From: Lunularia cruciata
Taxonomy: Eukaryota > Streptophyta > Marchantiopsida > Lunulariales > Lunulariaceae
NCBI GenBank assembly: GCA_948567375.1
Contig: OX419759.1
Location: 55,839,493-55,903,492, forward strand
DNA: 64,000 nt
Reading direction: 5' to 3'
Of this stretch, positions 1 through 10,190 are shown piece after piece. How positions within the stretch are numbered: position 1 is the stretch's first letter; every line of letters starts with the position of its first letter. A program made the position numbers and the translations under genes. Below the pieces are notes generated by a model. It was not told the origin of the DNA, did no database searches, and saw only the letters and a program-made list of their open reading frames with translations.

Positions 1-189
1 AAGAAACGAAAAAGGGTATTAACGAAACCTAAGAAGAGAAGAAATTAATTCCCTCATGTCCATTCCCGCACGACTTTCTACCGTTCCACCTCTCACGGCA
101 GTTCGAGTTCTATTCGAGTGCGTATACGAGCAGAGTGGAAATAAACGAGCAGTCGCGATGTCAACTACTACTTCATTTCGAAGAGAACA

Positions 190-350
190 GAGATAGAGTG
201 CAGTAAGGAGCTTCAGTGGAATCCAGATAAAAAGATGAATGCGGTAGAGTGCAGGGAAGGGAGATGCAATCCTGTGCAGAAAAGCAAGTGAAATGCATGG
301 CAGTGCAGAGAAGGATACGAAATGCAATGTGGTGCAGGCAAGTGGGGGCG
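190..350. repeat. GTGCAG-rich low-complexity stretch
   Basis: The hexamer GTGCAG or near variants recur irregularly here, giving a purine-rich, quasi-periodic tract. The open frame on the opposite strand is Pro/His/Ser/Leu-rich and reads as a by-product of this composition. I see no domain in it. Confidence 0.4.
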
Positions 351-599
351 AAGGGTTCCGGTGAAACAATGTGGTGGATAGAATAAGAATCTGCAGATCA
401 GATGCCGGTGTGGCAAATTGACAGTAGGAGATCTTGGGTACGTATCATCCACTCCTCTAATGATCCTAAGTCAAGGGCAAACGTCCACTCTCTCTGTCTA
501 AACCTCTCAAGTAAATCTTCAATTTCTACAAGATGGCTTGCCAGTGAAAAATGCATATTCCGTGATAATAGTTTCTGGAATCCAAACATTTGACATCGT

Positions 600-2240
600 A
601 GATGTCAATACCTTCCACCCTGTTGAAGAACTCTAGGTCGCGGGACATCAAGATGTGCCGGGCATCTTCGGCGAACTCAGAAAAAATTTGCACTTATTTA
701 ACATCTCTCTCCTCCGGTAGTACACAACTTCGCAATCCATTCTCCCGAATGCATGTGCTCTAAGTCAGTATCTAAAGAAGCAACGTAGATTGAATCATTC
801 TCATAAAATAATTCCACTGAAAAAATGGCTGATATTTTCCCTGTCGAATTGGCAACTCATATGCTTAAAACACAATAGCTGTCATGAACATGACAAGCAG
901 AAATACATGGATTCAGCGCTGATAACGATTTAGTGACACACTCCTATATTTCCATACCAGTACCATGTGAATCGATTCGCCTAAGCTAAAATCCTGACAA
1001 TTCAGCAGCTAACACTTAGATATATTTGTTTTGGTTACCCAGTTCTCCACCACCGTCGACGATACTTTGTAGAAGTTCTGCAGAATCACAACCTCAATGA
1101 GGGGTGCCATAACAGAAGATGGTTCTTGTATTCTTCAAGATAGCAATCATTTTGACATTTTGGCGATCCTTGTCGACCGATCTTCGATACTTGTCTGCAA
1201 GCTACCAATGTTTTCTTAATTATCCCCTCATGCTATGCCCGACCGATATTCTGGATTCGATTGACCCACTTCGGCGTCAGAAGATTGTATAGTACACTCC
1301 TCACTAACAAGTGGAGACGTATTCTGCCGTGAGTGTTGTCAATCTTTACGAAGGCGTCGAATGATAATATTAGCACACGCGAACTTGGAAACTCCACCGT
1401 CGGCCAACGTTGCTGCCAGATCGATCCATCTGGAAACGTCCAAGTGCGTCTTGAACGTCCGAACGATCTTTCAATTGAAGACCATGGAAGAAGGCAATGT
1501 CTAGAATTATTCTCGGGCCGGAGGATGCCGGTTGAATTCGTGAACGGAAGAATTTTTCTGCCGCAAACCTATCGTGGCGATCAACCAAATGCATAAACAG
1601 TAATTTAAAAGGAAACATAGGGCCAACTCTCGTAGACCAGATATCAAAAATCATCTCTGAAAGAGTTTATTTACCTTGTGCTTTCTCTGCCCTCATTGTC
1701 TATTCAACTGCGCTGACATATTTGGACGCTAATCATGAAAAGTTGAACACAGATGTGCATCGAACCTGTAAGCTGGAAAAGAATGATTCATTGTATTAAT
1801 CACAAAAATCCGGGATGTATTAAGATCTATACCTACAACAAGCAGATTCTCGTAATTCATTCTTACCTTCGTGCCGGTAGGGAAACTCCATTCTAAATTT
1901 TGAGCGTTAGGTTCGTGTCCTAGAGAAGTCCTGATGCAATAACAGCCAGATTCATGAGCGACTGAGATTTTGCGTGACCTAGATATGGGGCAAGTCTGCA
2001 ATGATAAAGAGCAGTTTTGGAATAGAAGCGACTGTTCTACAGCAGACATGTAAATATTGTGAAATACCATAAAATCTATATCTTAGAGATTGCAGAAACA
2101 ATGAATTAGAAACGCGCTGGGATAATGCATTACGAAAGGTCTCAGCGTCGGACAACAGAGTCCATTTTGAGTTCATCAAAGATTTAAAGTTTTTCTGACA
2201 GGAAGCAGCAATGGCAATTATCTACAAGTTAACATGGAGT
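600..2240. other. No recognised gene
   Basis: Both strands carry only short open frames. Two overlapping antisense frames of about 90 codons at 1,333-1,654 have no motif I recognise. I see no retroelement domain, tRNA or clear splice pattern. Confidence 0.5.
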
Positions 2241-2254
2241 TACAACAGATGGAG

Positions 2255-2870
2255 TGATCAAGGACTTCTTCCGTCTATATCTTACATCGATATCTTCGGG
2301 TTGGCTAGCTAAACACGAACCACCCGCACAAATAGATCATAGCTATAGACCTGTTTTATGTAGAGAAGGAACAGAATCTGCCGTGAGATCAAAACAGTCA
2401 GTGCCCTGTCAAGGGTCCATGACATATTCAGAGGACGAGAAAATGGTGTGTGTGACATCTTATCGTGTCACCACTCAATAAGCAACTCATCGAGTGAGCA
2501 AGGCTTCTTGCAACAAAGTTCAGGTTGGCTTGGGAATCGCGAACCATCGACTGAAGCTGTAGATCCTGTTCTAAACTGAGAAGGAAATGATCCTTCAGTG
2601 AAATTGAAACAGCAGTGCCTGTCATATCCATACAGTCATATGTAATCTGAATCTGCCGTGAGATCAAAACAGTCAGTGCCCTGTTAGTCGCACCATATTC
2701 CTCTCCTTGAATATGTATCAGATTACATATTCAAGGAGAGGAATATGGTGCGACTAACATCTTTTCACCACTCAAGAAAGCTGCGGATTGATGGAAACTC
2801 AGTGCGCAATGTCTTCTTCTTACATCAAGATCTTCAAGTTGGCTTGGTAACCACGAAAGACGGCCCGTGA
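2255..2870. repeat. Three diverged tandem repeat units
   Basis: Three related units follow one another. Each has a CTTCTT...GTTGGCT...ACGAA landmark, with GTTGGCT at about 2,300, 2,524 and 2,838. Between the first two landmarks both units also share a CCTGTT...GAGAAGGAA...CAGTGCC stretch. Units 1 and 2 are roughly 225 bp apart. The step to unit 3 is longer by roughly the size of the extra block at 2,649-2,758. The units are clearly diverged, so the array is old. No coding sense was recognised. Confidence 0.6.
2649..2758. repeat. 36-bp exact copy plus perfect 35-bp-arm palindrome
   Basis: Bases 2,649-2,684 repeat 2,374-2,409 exactly (36 bp). Overlapping its end is a perfect inverted repeat with arms 2,683-2,717 and 2,724-2,758 and a 6-base loop (TCAGAT). 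The right arm is homologous to the neighbouring repeat unit (2,423-2,455). The left arm has no counterpart there, so it is the added strand. A further inverted match (TCAGATTACATAT at 2,718 against its complement at about 2,638) brackets the block. This looks like a templated insertion by strand switching during repair or replication. Confidence 0.85.
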
Positions 2871-3589
2871 CCTGGTTCTAACTGTCCTCGAGAATCACTC
2901 ACCCAAAAACTTCTGCCAGGTCCTTTGACTTTTGCTGTCCATCTTCGTAGATACTGTAGCTGGTACGGCTGCAATCAACGAAGTCCTGTGGGAGTCAACT
3001 GCAATACCATGATTCTTTTATTCTCAATCTCGTAGGGAAAAGAGAACTGGTTAATCTTTGATTCTACAAATGAAGGCTCGGGAGTATTAGTAACAATCAG
3101 TGAATTTTTTCCTCGAGGAAGGGATTTTCGTGGTTTACTTTTCTCACTCAGATCTGGACAGGAGAAGACTCAAACATGAAAGAGTTCAGTACCCACAACC
3201 GATGCACATTGTGATAAGTGAACTAGTTTATAGGAGGTCATTGCAAGGGAGTCAACCATATACAATTATCTAACGGCGGGACTTTATCTAGTGTTACAGA
3301 TATGTGAAATGCATATAAGACCACAAGTATGGCTGCATTTTCCCTTCAAATGGTTTCGTCTTCATCAGGAAGTCGTAGGACTTGAACTAAAATCTCTGGC
3401 ATTTATCTACACAAACACTCGAGTGTTCAAACACAAGATCACACTTCAGTGTCTCCCAACTTGACAATCAAATGAAGATCAGCAAACAAGTTAAAGCTTT
3501 TTATTAAATTTTACCTACTGTCGTTCAGCGCTAGCTACTCCAAAAAGGATAATAACTGGTCCACTTAGGAAGGTTAGTGGATTCTTGGT

Positions 3590-4195
3590 GAATCTCATTC
3601 TTTTTGTGTGATCTTTTTATGGTTCTCTTGTTTCCTTTCACTATCGACACGATGGTTAAAGAGAGGGAATCACCATCTTGGAGTCAGTTGTTGGTACATA
3701 TCAAAAAGATCCTTTGGGGGATCTTTATTTGCCATGGCTCACTTTAGAGCTCTCTTATCTACTACTTTGGCTATGTCGGGTTGTGTATTTCACTCCTTGG
3801 CAGATGATACACACATCGTAAGCCATGTAGATCAGATTAGGCAGGTCTTTGACTACTTGACTACACAGCTACATCTAGTAGGCTTGAGAGTCAAGGTGTC
3901 AAAGTGCAGAGTATGGTCCCCTTTAGATATCCCTCCCCACCTTAAGCTTCCAAAGGGATGTATCACATCCACATATGGACTTCGTGTTCTTGGAGTGCCA
4001 ATAGGATCGGAGGATTTTGTCACACACTTCTTAGATGTTACCCTTGCACATGATGTTCTCCACGTGGATAACCTTCCATTACTAGGAGATCCGCAACTGG
4101 CATTTGGTATACTCTCTTCCAACATTGCGCGTGGATCATCCTACAGTTTGTACAGTTTGGTGATGTTATTGGACCAAGGATATTTGAGTGTGTGA
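3590..4195 (+). pseudogene. LINE reverse transcriptase, C-terminal part (copy A)
   Basis: The frame carries RT motif B as GGSLFAMAHFRAL, the catalytic motif C as LADDTHI (canonical YADD or FADD) at about 3,800-3,820, and the palm/thumb segment VKVSKCRVW followed by GLRVLGVPIG. Upstream, the QGDPLG half of motif B survives as QKDPLG in another frame, so one G was lost from a G run near 3,717. Fingers and motifs 1-3 are absent through 5' truncation. The two catalytic aspartates are still present, but the protein cannot be made whole. Confidence 0.85.
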
Positions 4196-5343
4196 TAGGG
4201 GATTTGACATGTAGACAGATGGCTTTGCCAATCTCATGTGGAAGGGTTTGCTTGCTATCTATGGAGGAGACGGTTCCTATAGCATTTTTGGGTAGTTGGG
4301 TTCTCTTGGCACCCCTACTTTCCTCTTATTTTGTGGTTGTTGATAGGCCGGTTTTGAAGACTTATGTGACAAAGGTAGAGGGAGGATCCTTTTCTCTTTG
4401 GATGTTATTGCAGCGGATGAGAGATAGGTTATCCCCACGGGCATGAGAGAATTTTCCACCTTTTGCTTCAATATCATCAAATTGGACTAGAGGTTTATAG
4501 TCTTCCTTGATGGAGTGACAGTGTGAGCATACACTACATTCTCTCTTAATCGACTCGTCCATTCCTCAAGCTACTAAAGCATGTCTTTGCTTGTGCTCCA
4601 GCAAGGGTGCAAGCTCTTGGATCCTAGCTTGATTGTACATTAGGGCATTCCAACTCGCACCAGCTACTTTCTATGTAGTGATGAGGTTTTGCCTAGGTTT
4701 GTTCCATCCATCTGCATCTTCATTACTCACTTGTGAGTGTGGTTTTACACTAGATGTAGCAGCGGTCCACATGACACTGTGTCATTTTGGAGGACAGAGG
4801 ATAGCTACCCATGATGTTATTAGGGACATAGTGTTTGCTATGGCACGAGAGAGTGGATACTTGGTTTGGAAGGAGCATTCGTATGCTTTGCAAACATCAC
4901 GTGTTAGGGCAGACTTATACTTGGTCCAAGATGATCAGGTGATAGTAGCGGATGTCGTGGTTATGGACCCTATGCAAGATACAAATTTGGAGGGAGTGAT
5001 TACCCATTCCCTTGGATGGGCAGCGAGTGCAGCAATAGGTCGCAAGGTCTCTAAGTATAAGGGCATGCAGCGAGGTCACCTCTTTGTTCCTCTAGCCTTG
5101 GAGTTATATGGAGCAATGGACACAATGTTTGACATATTTGTTAAGGAGTGCACGAGAGCTTATCATGTTAGGTGCCATGGGGTACCACTCTCACTTTCAT
5201 ACTTTGTAGCATATTTTAGACATTGTGTCTCCATTTCTCTACAGAGTGCAGTGGCTGGTGCAATCCATAGGAGAGTAATCACATTAGGTGATGTTTCTTC
5301 AGATGCTCCAATTGTGTGTAGACCGTACAACTTGCATAGCTAG
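4196..5343 (+). pseudogene. LINE zinc finger and restriction-like endonuclease (copy A)
   Basis: The best frame is 4,633-5,343 (236 codons). It starts with FQLAPATFYVVMRFCLGL, a conserved helix ahead of the finger. A zinc knuckle CECGFTLDVAAVHMTLC (C-x-C-x10-H-x3-C) follows, then RIATHDVIRD. The PD-(D/E)xK-like core is visible as RVRADL, then IVADVVVMDP, then GRKVSKYKG, supplying the acidic residues and lysine expected for RLE nucleases. The frame ends after the domain at CRPYNLHS. The upstream linker 4,196-4,632 is homologous to copy B but is broken by stops. The family-level call is firm; the exact clade (Utopia versus other R2-group) is not. Confidence 0.82.
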
Positions 5344-5476
5344 GATATCTTAGGTGCGGTAGGGCAGATTTCTCATATAGACTCTATTGGGGCTTAGCCC
5401 CATTTTACCTCTTTTGTCTCTCCCTTGTACGGCTTGATGGGGTCTTCCCATCCTTTGTACTTTCTACACAGTCACC
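5344..5476 (+). repeat. LINE 3' tail with two hairpins (copy A)
   Basis: This is the non-coding 3' end of copy A and the reference for the tail family. It contains a perfect short palindrome GGGGCTTAGCCCC at 5,389-5,401, a pyrimidine run, TTGTACGGCTTGATGGGG, a second small stem GATGGG/CCCATC with loop GTCTT, and a terminal ACACAGTCACC corresponding to ACGCGGTCGCC in other copies. R2-type reverse transcriptases recognise structured 3' UTR RNA, so these stems are good candidates for that signal (inference). Confidence 0.75.
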
Positions 5477-5859
5477 TTGCTATTCACAATTCTTTTGTCA
5501 TACATACATAAGCTCTTTCCCATGCCAGTATCTACGTTCCACATACTAATTTGGTTGATATCGTCGTTTAGACTCTTTCCGGACAGTTGTTTCTAACTTT
5601 CAAGATTCTCACTTGGCGGCTAACGTTCACATCTTATTCTTCCATTTCTATCTTGAACATTCATGGGGTTCCATTCGGTAGGGAGAAGTGATGCATAATT
5701 CGAGCTCTTGTTTGGGAATGCATAAACTTGTACTCCTGTTGTTTCTCTCCTGTTTAGGAAGAATTATCTGAATCAGGTGTAAGCTCAGGTGGTATTTTTT
5801 CGCGTCGTTAGTGGCTTAGATTTCAGTATGAAATCAGTATGCTAGCAACCAATACACGA

Positions 5860-5926
5860 ACTGTAGTTTACGTCCAACTGATCAGTTGGATCTAAACTGG
5901 CCATTCAGGTTCCACTAAACTACAGT
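5860..5926. repeat. Nested inverted repeats
   Basis: Outer arms ACTGTAGTTTA (5,860-5,870) and TAAACTACAGT (5,916-5,926) enclose a perfect 18-bp palindrome TCCAACTGATCAGTTGGA at 5,873-5,890. It is probably a piece of a degraded mobile element end. No target duplication was seen. Confidence 0.6.
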
Positions 5927-6139
5927 CGTCATTTTGATAACTTAATGATTTCTAACCATTATTTGCTAACAACTGAAACTATAAGTATTTTTCTTTTGAA
6001 TATCCATTGACCTTTAACTTAAGAGAGTATATGGCAGTTTTGATAATCTTCACTTTGTACAATAGTTTTTCTACATATTAAAGATAACTAGATAGTGTTT
6101 ACTTAATTATCATACATGTAGGAACAACATACAACATTG

Positions 6140-6690
6140 AGCAAGTTTAAGCAATATTTGAACTTCTATGTATATTCAATGGTTTGGTTGATATGTACGT
6201 CGGATTTTCCTTAGTATTCACTTTTGGAAGAGTGAGACTTCTCCACCTATAATCACATCTATGACGGAAGGATATTTTATATGACATTTCATATAGAATA
6301 TGAACTAGAGTGATAAATTTGATTTTAATTGTTAGCCAAATGAATAATGCATTGATTTCCAATAGACTAACACCTATCTTGTATTAGCTCTAGTTCAATC
6401 ATCAATCTCTTGATCATGATGCTTCTTGATTGCGTGTTCAGTTTCCATGTACTCTGCCTCTATAGATAAAGTCTAATAGTGTTGAAGCGTTGAGTACTAA
6501 TTTACTAGTCTACCTTTAATGGTAAGCACGGGCTCTACATTAGGCACTGCATTAGAGTGACTCTTATCCAAGTCTCTATTCATAAACCCTTGGAGTAACT
6601 CAATATAAACCAAATACTAGTAAATTTGGTAAGAACATGTCATTCCCATTAAGATATGGTTGGAACTGACTACAAATGAAGGGAAGTGTC
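6140..6690 (-). mobile_element. Copia RNase H remnant
   Basis: Read on the minus strand, frames within this stretch recover the end of a Ty1/copia polyprotein. There is a RDLDKSHS segment (family DLDKRRSTTGY), then STLQHY..LSIEAEYME (family ALSTTEAEYMA), and finally VNTKENPTYISTKPLN (family VHTKENPADMLTKPL). Frameshifts and stops separate the pieces, so it is long dead. It shares orientation with the copia gag/protease remnant at 14.2-15.0 kb and could be the other end of the same element, split by later insertions. Confidence 0.75.
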
Positions 6691-6699
6691 ATTACGGTT

Positions 6700-7690
6700 T
6701 GTTTATTATCTCTATTTAACCTCTTGTGCAAGAGTTTTCTTATTATCTCTTATTTAACTTCTTGTGCAAGAACTACCCCCGAAAGAGTGTAGAGTCATCT
6801 TTTGTGGTGAACTGCATAAAAGAGAAATCAATGATAACTTTCACTATAAATAGATTCCAGATTGCTCTTGAAGGTGATAGCTCAATTCACACCAAAGACC
6901 AAAGGTTTTTCTGCTCCATGGACTTTGATTCCAAAGGCATATGTTACTCTTCTTATTTCCTAAAGGAAATACCTCAAGGTGTCTTCACGTTAGCCTAATG
7001 CCCTTGCTTCTTAATTTTGTGGTACTCTTAGTGCTTTGATATCATACTTGATTCCTCAGCACATCAGTTGGCTCTTGCAAATCTCTCAAAATTTTCACAT
7101 TCTGATCAAGTGCAAATCTCTCTCTCTACACTCCAACTGTGATTTTACTGAGAATTTACTCACCACTACTCAATGTAAGCATTCACCAAAATTGTAATTT
7201 TATTAAGAAATTGCTCATCACTACCCAAATCAGGTATTCACCAACATCTAGAACAAAAGAATTATAGTTTGCAAAGAACTCAAAGTCCTTTTATTGAACT
7301 TTGGTTGTACGCAAAAAAAATGAATAGGCAAAAAAAGCTTGAAAAATATTGGGCTAAAGCCTTATATACATTTTATACTTTACCCCAAGAACTTTAATGG
7401 TTAAGCAAGTTTATGGGTGATCTCATATCTCTTTTTGCATCACCCACTTAGGATTCTAATCCTATCTTATCCTAATCATGTGAAAACTAATTAGGCTCCT
7501 TACACATATCCAGGAAGATGTCAAGTCTTCCTCAAAGGCAATTTGAAATTACACACCCAAAATTACAACTCCAAAGTCTTACTCACTGGTGAAGTCATAT
7601 TCAACCCCAAAAGGCACTCTTATTGAAATATTTACAACTCCAAACTCCTTCAATTAACTTCATACAAAGAAATTACAACTACAAAGAAAT
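6700..7690. other. No recognised gene; AT-rich
   Basis: A short tandem duplication sits at about 6,706-6,772 (units containing TTTAAC and CTTGTGCAAGA). The 90-codon plus-strand frame 6,726-6,998 has no domain I know. The rest is AT-rich sequence that probably belongs to the 3' side of the decayed gene at 7.7-9.7 kb. Confidence 0.45.
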
Positions 7691-7699
7691 TCTTTCAAA

Positions 7700-9240
7700 G
7701 AAGTATCTTTGGCCTAAGGTTCCTACTACCATGTACTACCTTTGCCCCTAAACTGCCTAAATAGTTCCTTGGTTTACCCCCCTATATTTGGCTACCTTTA
7801 AGATATAAGTATCACAAAATTTGGTGAACTTCCTATTTGAATGTCCTTTTAGTCAAAGTGCCGTTTGGTCCATTCACTCCTCTTTGTAGTTTCATTCTTC
7901 TAGCTTCTTGACCTGCGACTTCAATTTGTGGATCTTTGCACAAATTGATCTTGGGCTTCCTCCAATTGCTGAATAGCCTTCAACTTATCTTCCTCCAAGT
8001 GTTGGTTCAAAATGCCTACTCCTTGCTTCATTTCTTCTAGCATTCAAGATCAATTTGCTTCTCAATCTTCCTTCTCCTTTTTCAGGTCATGGGCCAACTG
8101 TTCAAGTTGGACAGCCACTTCCTTTTGATATTTGGCCATTTGTAGGTCCAAAACCATGATCCAAACCTTTGCATTCTCTAGTTAATTGCAAATACTCACC
8201 ACCTCTTGTCTTTAGCTTGTAATTGGTCTTTGTACCCAAGCTCCACCTCCTTCTTCTATATGCAAAGCATGCACAATTCTAGCTGCAGTTGCCCAAGTTC
8301 TTCCTCCTACTTCTTTTGTCTTGCAATGAAGGAGGAATTCTATCTTCTTACCTCAAAGATCTCCTATATTAAGGAGACCTTCTTTGCTTCCTCCTTGTAT
8401 AGGTTTTATGCTTCGGTTATCTCTCCCTTTGCTTTGTTTGCCCTTGCCCTTTGAGTGAAGATCTCCTTGTGCATGCTACACAGCAAGGTAGTATAATCTA
8501 CTATTTTGGACACTCATTCTAGTATTGGAGAAGGAATAGCTCCATGAGATACAATGCAGCTCCTACAAAATGTATAACGAAGTATGTTTCACTCCTTGAC
8601 TTGCACTTGTGTTGCTTGCACACTTTCCTTCTTATGCAACTTGGACTTTTGGTGGAGGTCTTTAGCCTCCTCTTCTTATTGAACTTTGGCTTTGATCTTG
8701 ACTTCTTCCTCTAGTTTTGCTTGCGGCCAAGGTTCTAATTCAGGTCAATTTTTGGGAATTGCCATCACTTCTTCTTCTTCTTCTTGGACTTTGTGCTCCT
8801 TGTGAGGACTTGGGGGTGCTTTGCATTGATGGGAGGTCTTATCTTGGTCCTTGTCCTTTATCTCTTGATCTTCACTTGGCTTTGGATTTGGAGAAAATTG
8901 TGCATCTTTGTAATATTCTCCTCCCAATTTAGTTGTTGATTCTTGCAAAGTGAAAGATACTTCTTCATCTTCTACTTTTTCTTGATCCTCCTCTTTTGAG
9001 TCATCTACCATCTCATCCAAAGACACATGTATTACTAGAGGAATCCTCCTTGGTCATTTGGTTGGTGTGAAAGTATTTTTTGCAAGAGTCCACTTCTCCT
9101 TCATCTTCATGGTAGCTACTACTTCTTCTACTAGCACAAATTCTTTGTTGCATGAATCCACTTCTTCTTCATCTTCATCTTCATCTTCATCTTCATGATA
9201 GCTACTTCTTCTTCTACTAGCACCAATTCTCCACTAGCTA
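7700..9240 (-). pseudogene. Decayed coiled-coil protein gene
   Basis: On the minus strand nearly the whole stretch encodes Lys/Glu/Gln-rich heptad-like sequence, for example EEAKDLHQKSKLHKKESVQA and QLQLELC..KKEVELGYKDQ, interrupted by TAA and TAG stops where CAA or CAG would fit. The best intact piece is 8,745-9,026 (93 codons), an acidic stretch rich in EED, KDKDQDK and EEEEEV. A similar Lys/Glu-rich coiled-coil frame occurs on the plus strand at 58.6-59.4 kb, so both are probably copies of one repeated, possibly retroelement-borne, gene. Function unknown. Confidence 0.5.
9106..9231. repeat. Short tandem duplication with (CTTCAT)n microsatellite
   Basis: A segment beginning TTCATGGTAGCTAC at about 9,106 recurs about 87 bp later as TTCATGATAGCTAC. 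Between them is a run of CTTCAT hexamers (about 9,161-9,196). On the minus strand it encodes the acidic and Met-rich part of the coiled-coil frame. Confidence 0.7.
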
Positions 9241-9288
9241 CATACTGCACATCTGCATCCCATTACTTTTTATCATCAATTTTCCTTC

Positions 9289-9700
9289 AAGCAATGAAGC
9301 AAAGTACCCCATTGGTTGGAATGGCTTGGAGAATTCTTCCACTCTTCCCTAGGTAGAAGTTGAGCTTTATGTAGAAGTGGATGGAAAGGGATCCAAGTAA
9401 AATTAGTCCATAGTCTTCCTCAAAATCTTTGTATATACTCCTTCCTTGGTAGTTGTAATCTTCCAAGTGTATGAGACATTAACATAGAAACACAAAACTT
9501 CACACTCATTACTTTGATGCCCCAAAGGAGCACCTTGTCTTTATTATATAGCAAAAAGTATTCCCTCAAAGAAAGCTCCACCCTTGGATCATGTACATGG
9601 ATTGGTGACATTGCAATGAGCTCTACTCTTAGATTAGTTGCATGCATGGATGACATATTGGTTATGGTCCTATCTGGTTGGTCAAACAAACTTTCACCAA
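9289..9700 (-). pseudogene. Repeat-encoded protein fragment, copy 1
   Basis: The minus-strand frame 9,420-9,689 reads MFDQPDRTITNMSSMHATNL, RVELIAM, DPRVELSLREYFLLYNKDKV and LLWGIKVMS. After a frameshift near 9,420 a second frame continues (DFEEDYGLILLGSLSIHFYI and KSGRILQAIPTNGVLCFIA) to a TGA at about 9,289. The peptide is well conserved in the second copy at 13.0-13.4 kb, including MHATNLRVEL and YNKDKVLLWGI, which argues for past protein-coding selection. I do not recognise the family. It lies directly upstream, in the same direction, of the coiled-coil pseudogene and is probably its 5' part. Confidence 0.55.
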
Positions 9701-10190
9701 AGGGAATCTTTAAAGAATATTCCTATAGGCATCTCAGAATTGCATGGGTGAGGTACCATTGGAAAGCTCTCGATGAGAGAAATAGGAGGGGGTGGAAAGC
9801 AAGGCTTTACTCATATTTGCAAGATTGTACATATTTTTGAGGCCTAATTCATCCATTTAGGCCTCCAAAATTGGTTCTAAAGTTTTCTATTTTTGGCTCT
9901 TGTTTTATTAGTAGAAATAATCATTTAGTGATACCTCTATCTGATCTACTTAGTCCATTATCTATAATATCCTTCCAAATGTTAGCAAGCCAATTTTCAC
10001 CTCCGGATAATATGTCTAGCTACTAATATTACATTTTTAGGCAATTTTTGGCTCCTACTCTATTAGTAGAAGTACAATTTTGGTGACACCTCTATCTGAT
10101 CTACTTAGCCCATCATACCTAACATCCTTCTAGATGTTACCAAGCCAATTTTCATGTTAAGATAATATGTCTAGCTATTGGTATTATAGT
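9455..10190. repeat. ~0.73 kb direct repeat, copy 1
   Basis: Similarity to copy 2 (12,990-13,726) runs end to end in the same orientation, from a TAATCTTCCAAG landmark through CCCCAAAGGAGCACCTTGTC and AGGCCTCCAAAATTG. Near the right end a unit of about 155 bp is itself repeated (TTTTGGCTC...ATTAGTAGAA at about 9,888 and 10,045, each ending AATATGTCTAGCTA). The pair could be LTRs of a short element or a segmental duplication. I found no convincing TG...CA ends or PBS. Confidence 0.75.

Larger units (their letters stand above)
3570..5476 (+). mobile_element. 5'-truncated RLE-type LINE, copy A
   Basis: This is a non-LTR retrotransposon remnant. In order it holds the last third of a reverse transcriptase, a linker, a CCHC zinc finger, a restriction-like endonuclease domain and a non-coding 3' tail. 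Having the nuclease after the RT and finger is the arrangement of R2/Utopia-like elements, which copy themselves by target-primed reverse transcription. Homology to RT begins close to 3,570, so the element is 5'-truncated, as is usual for LINEs. A single-base loss near 3,710-3,720 and stops at about 4,195, 4,446 and 4,630 show it is dead. A second copy lies at 43,727-44,897. Confidence 0.85.

Noticed and set aside
19-369. 116-codon minus-strand frame near the left edge
   Set aside because: Pro/Leu/His-rich product of a GTGCAG-type low-complexity tract; no domain and an equally open antisense frame.
1333-1654. Overlapping sense and antisense frames of ~90 codons
   Set aside because: Both strands are open at once and neither shows a motif, so there is no basis to choose a gene.
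9514-9840. 108-codon plus-strand frame
   Set aside because: Antisense to the repeat-encoded peptide that is conserved in the second copy; the minus strand is the better-supported coding strand.
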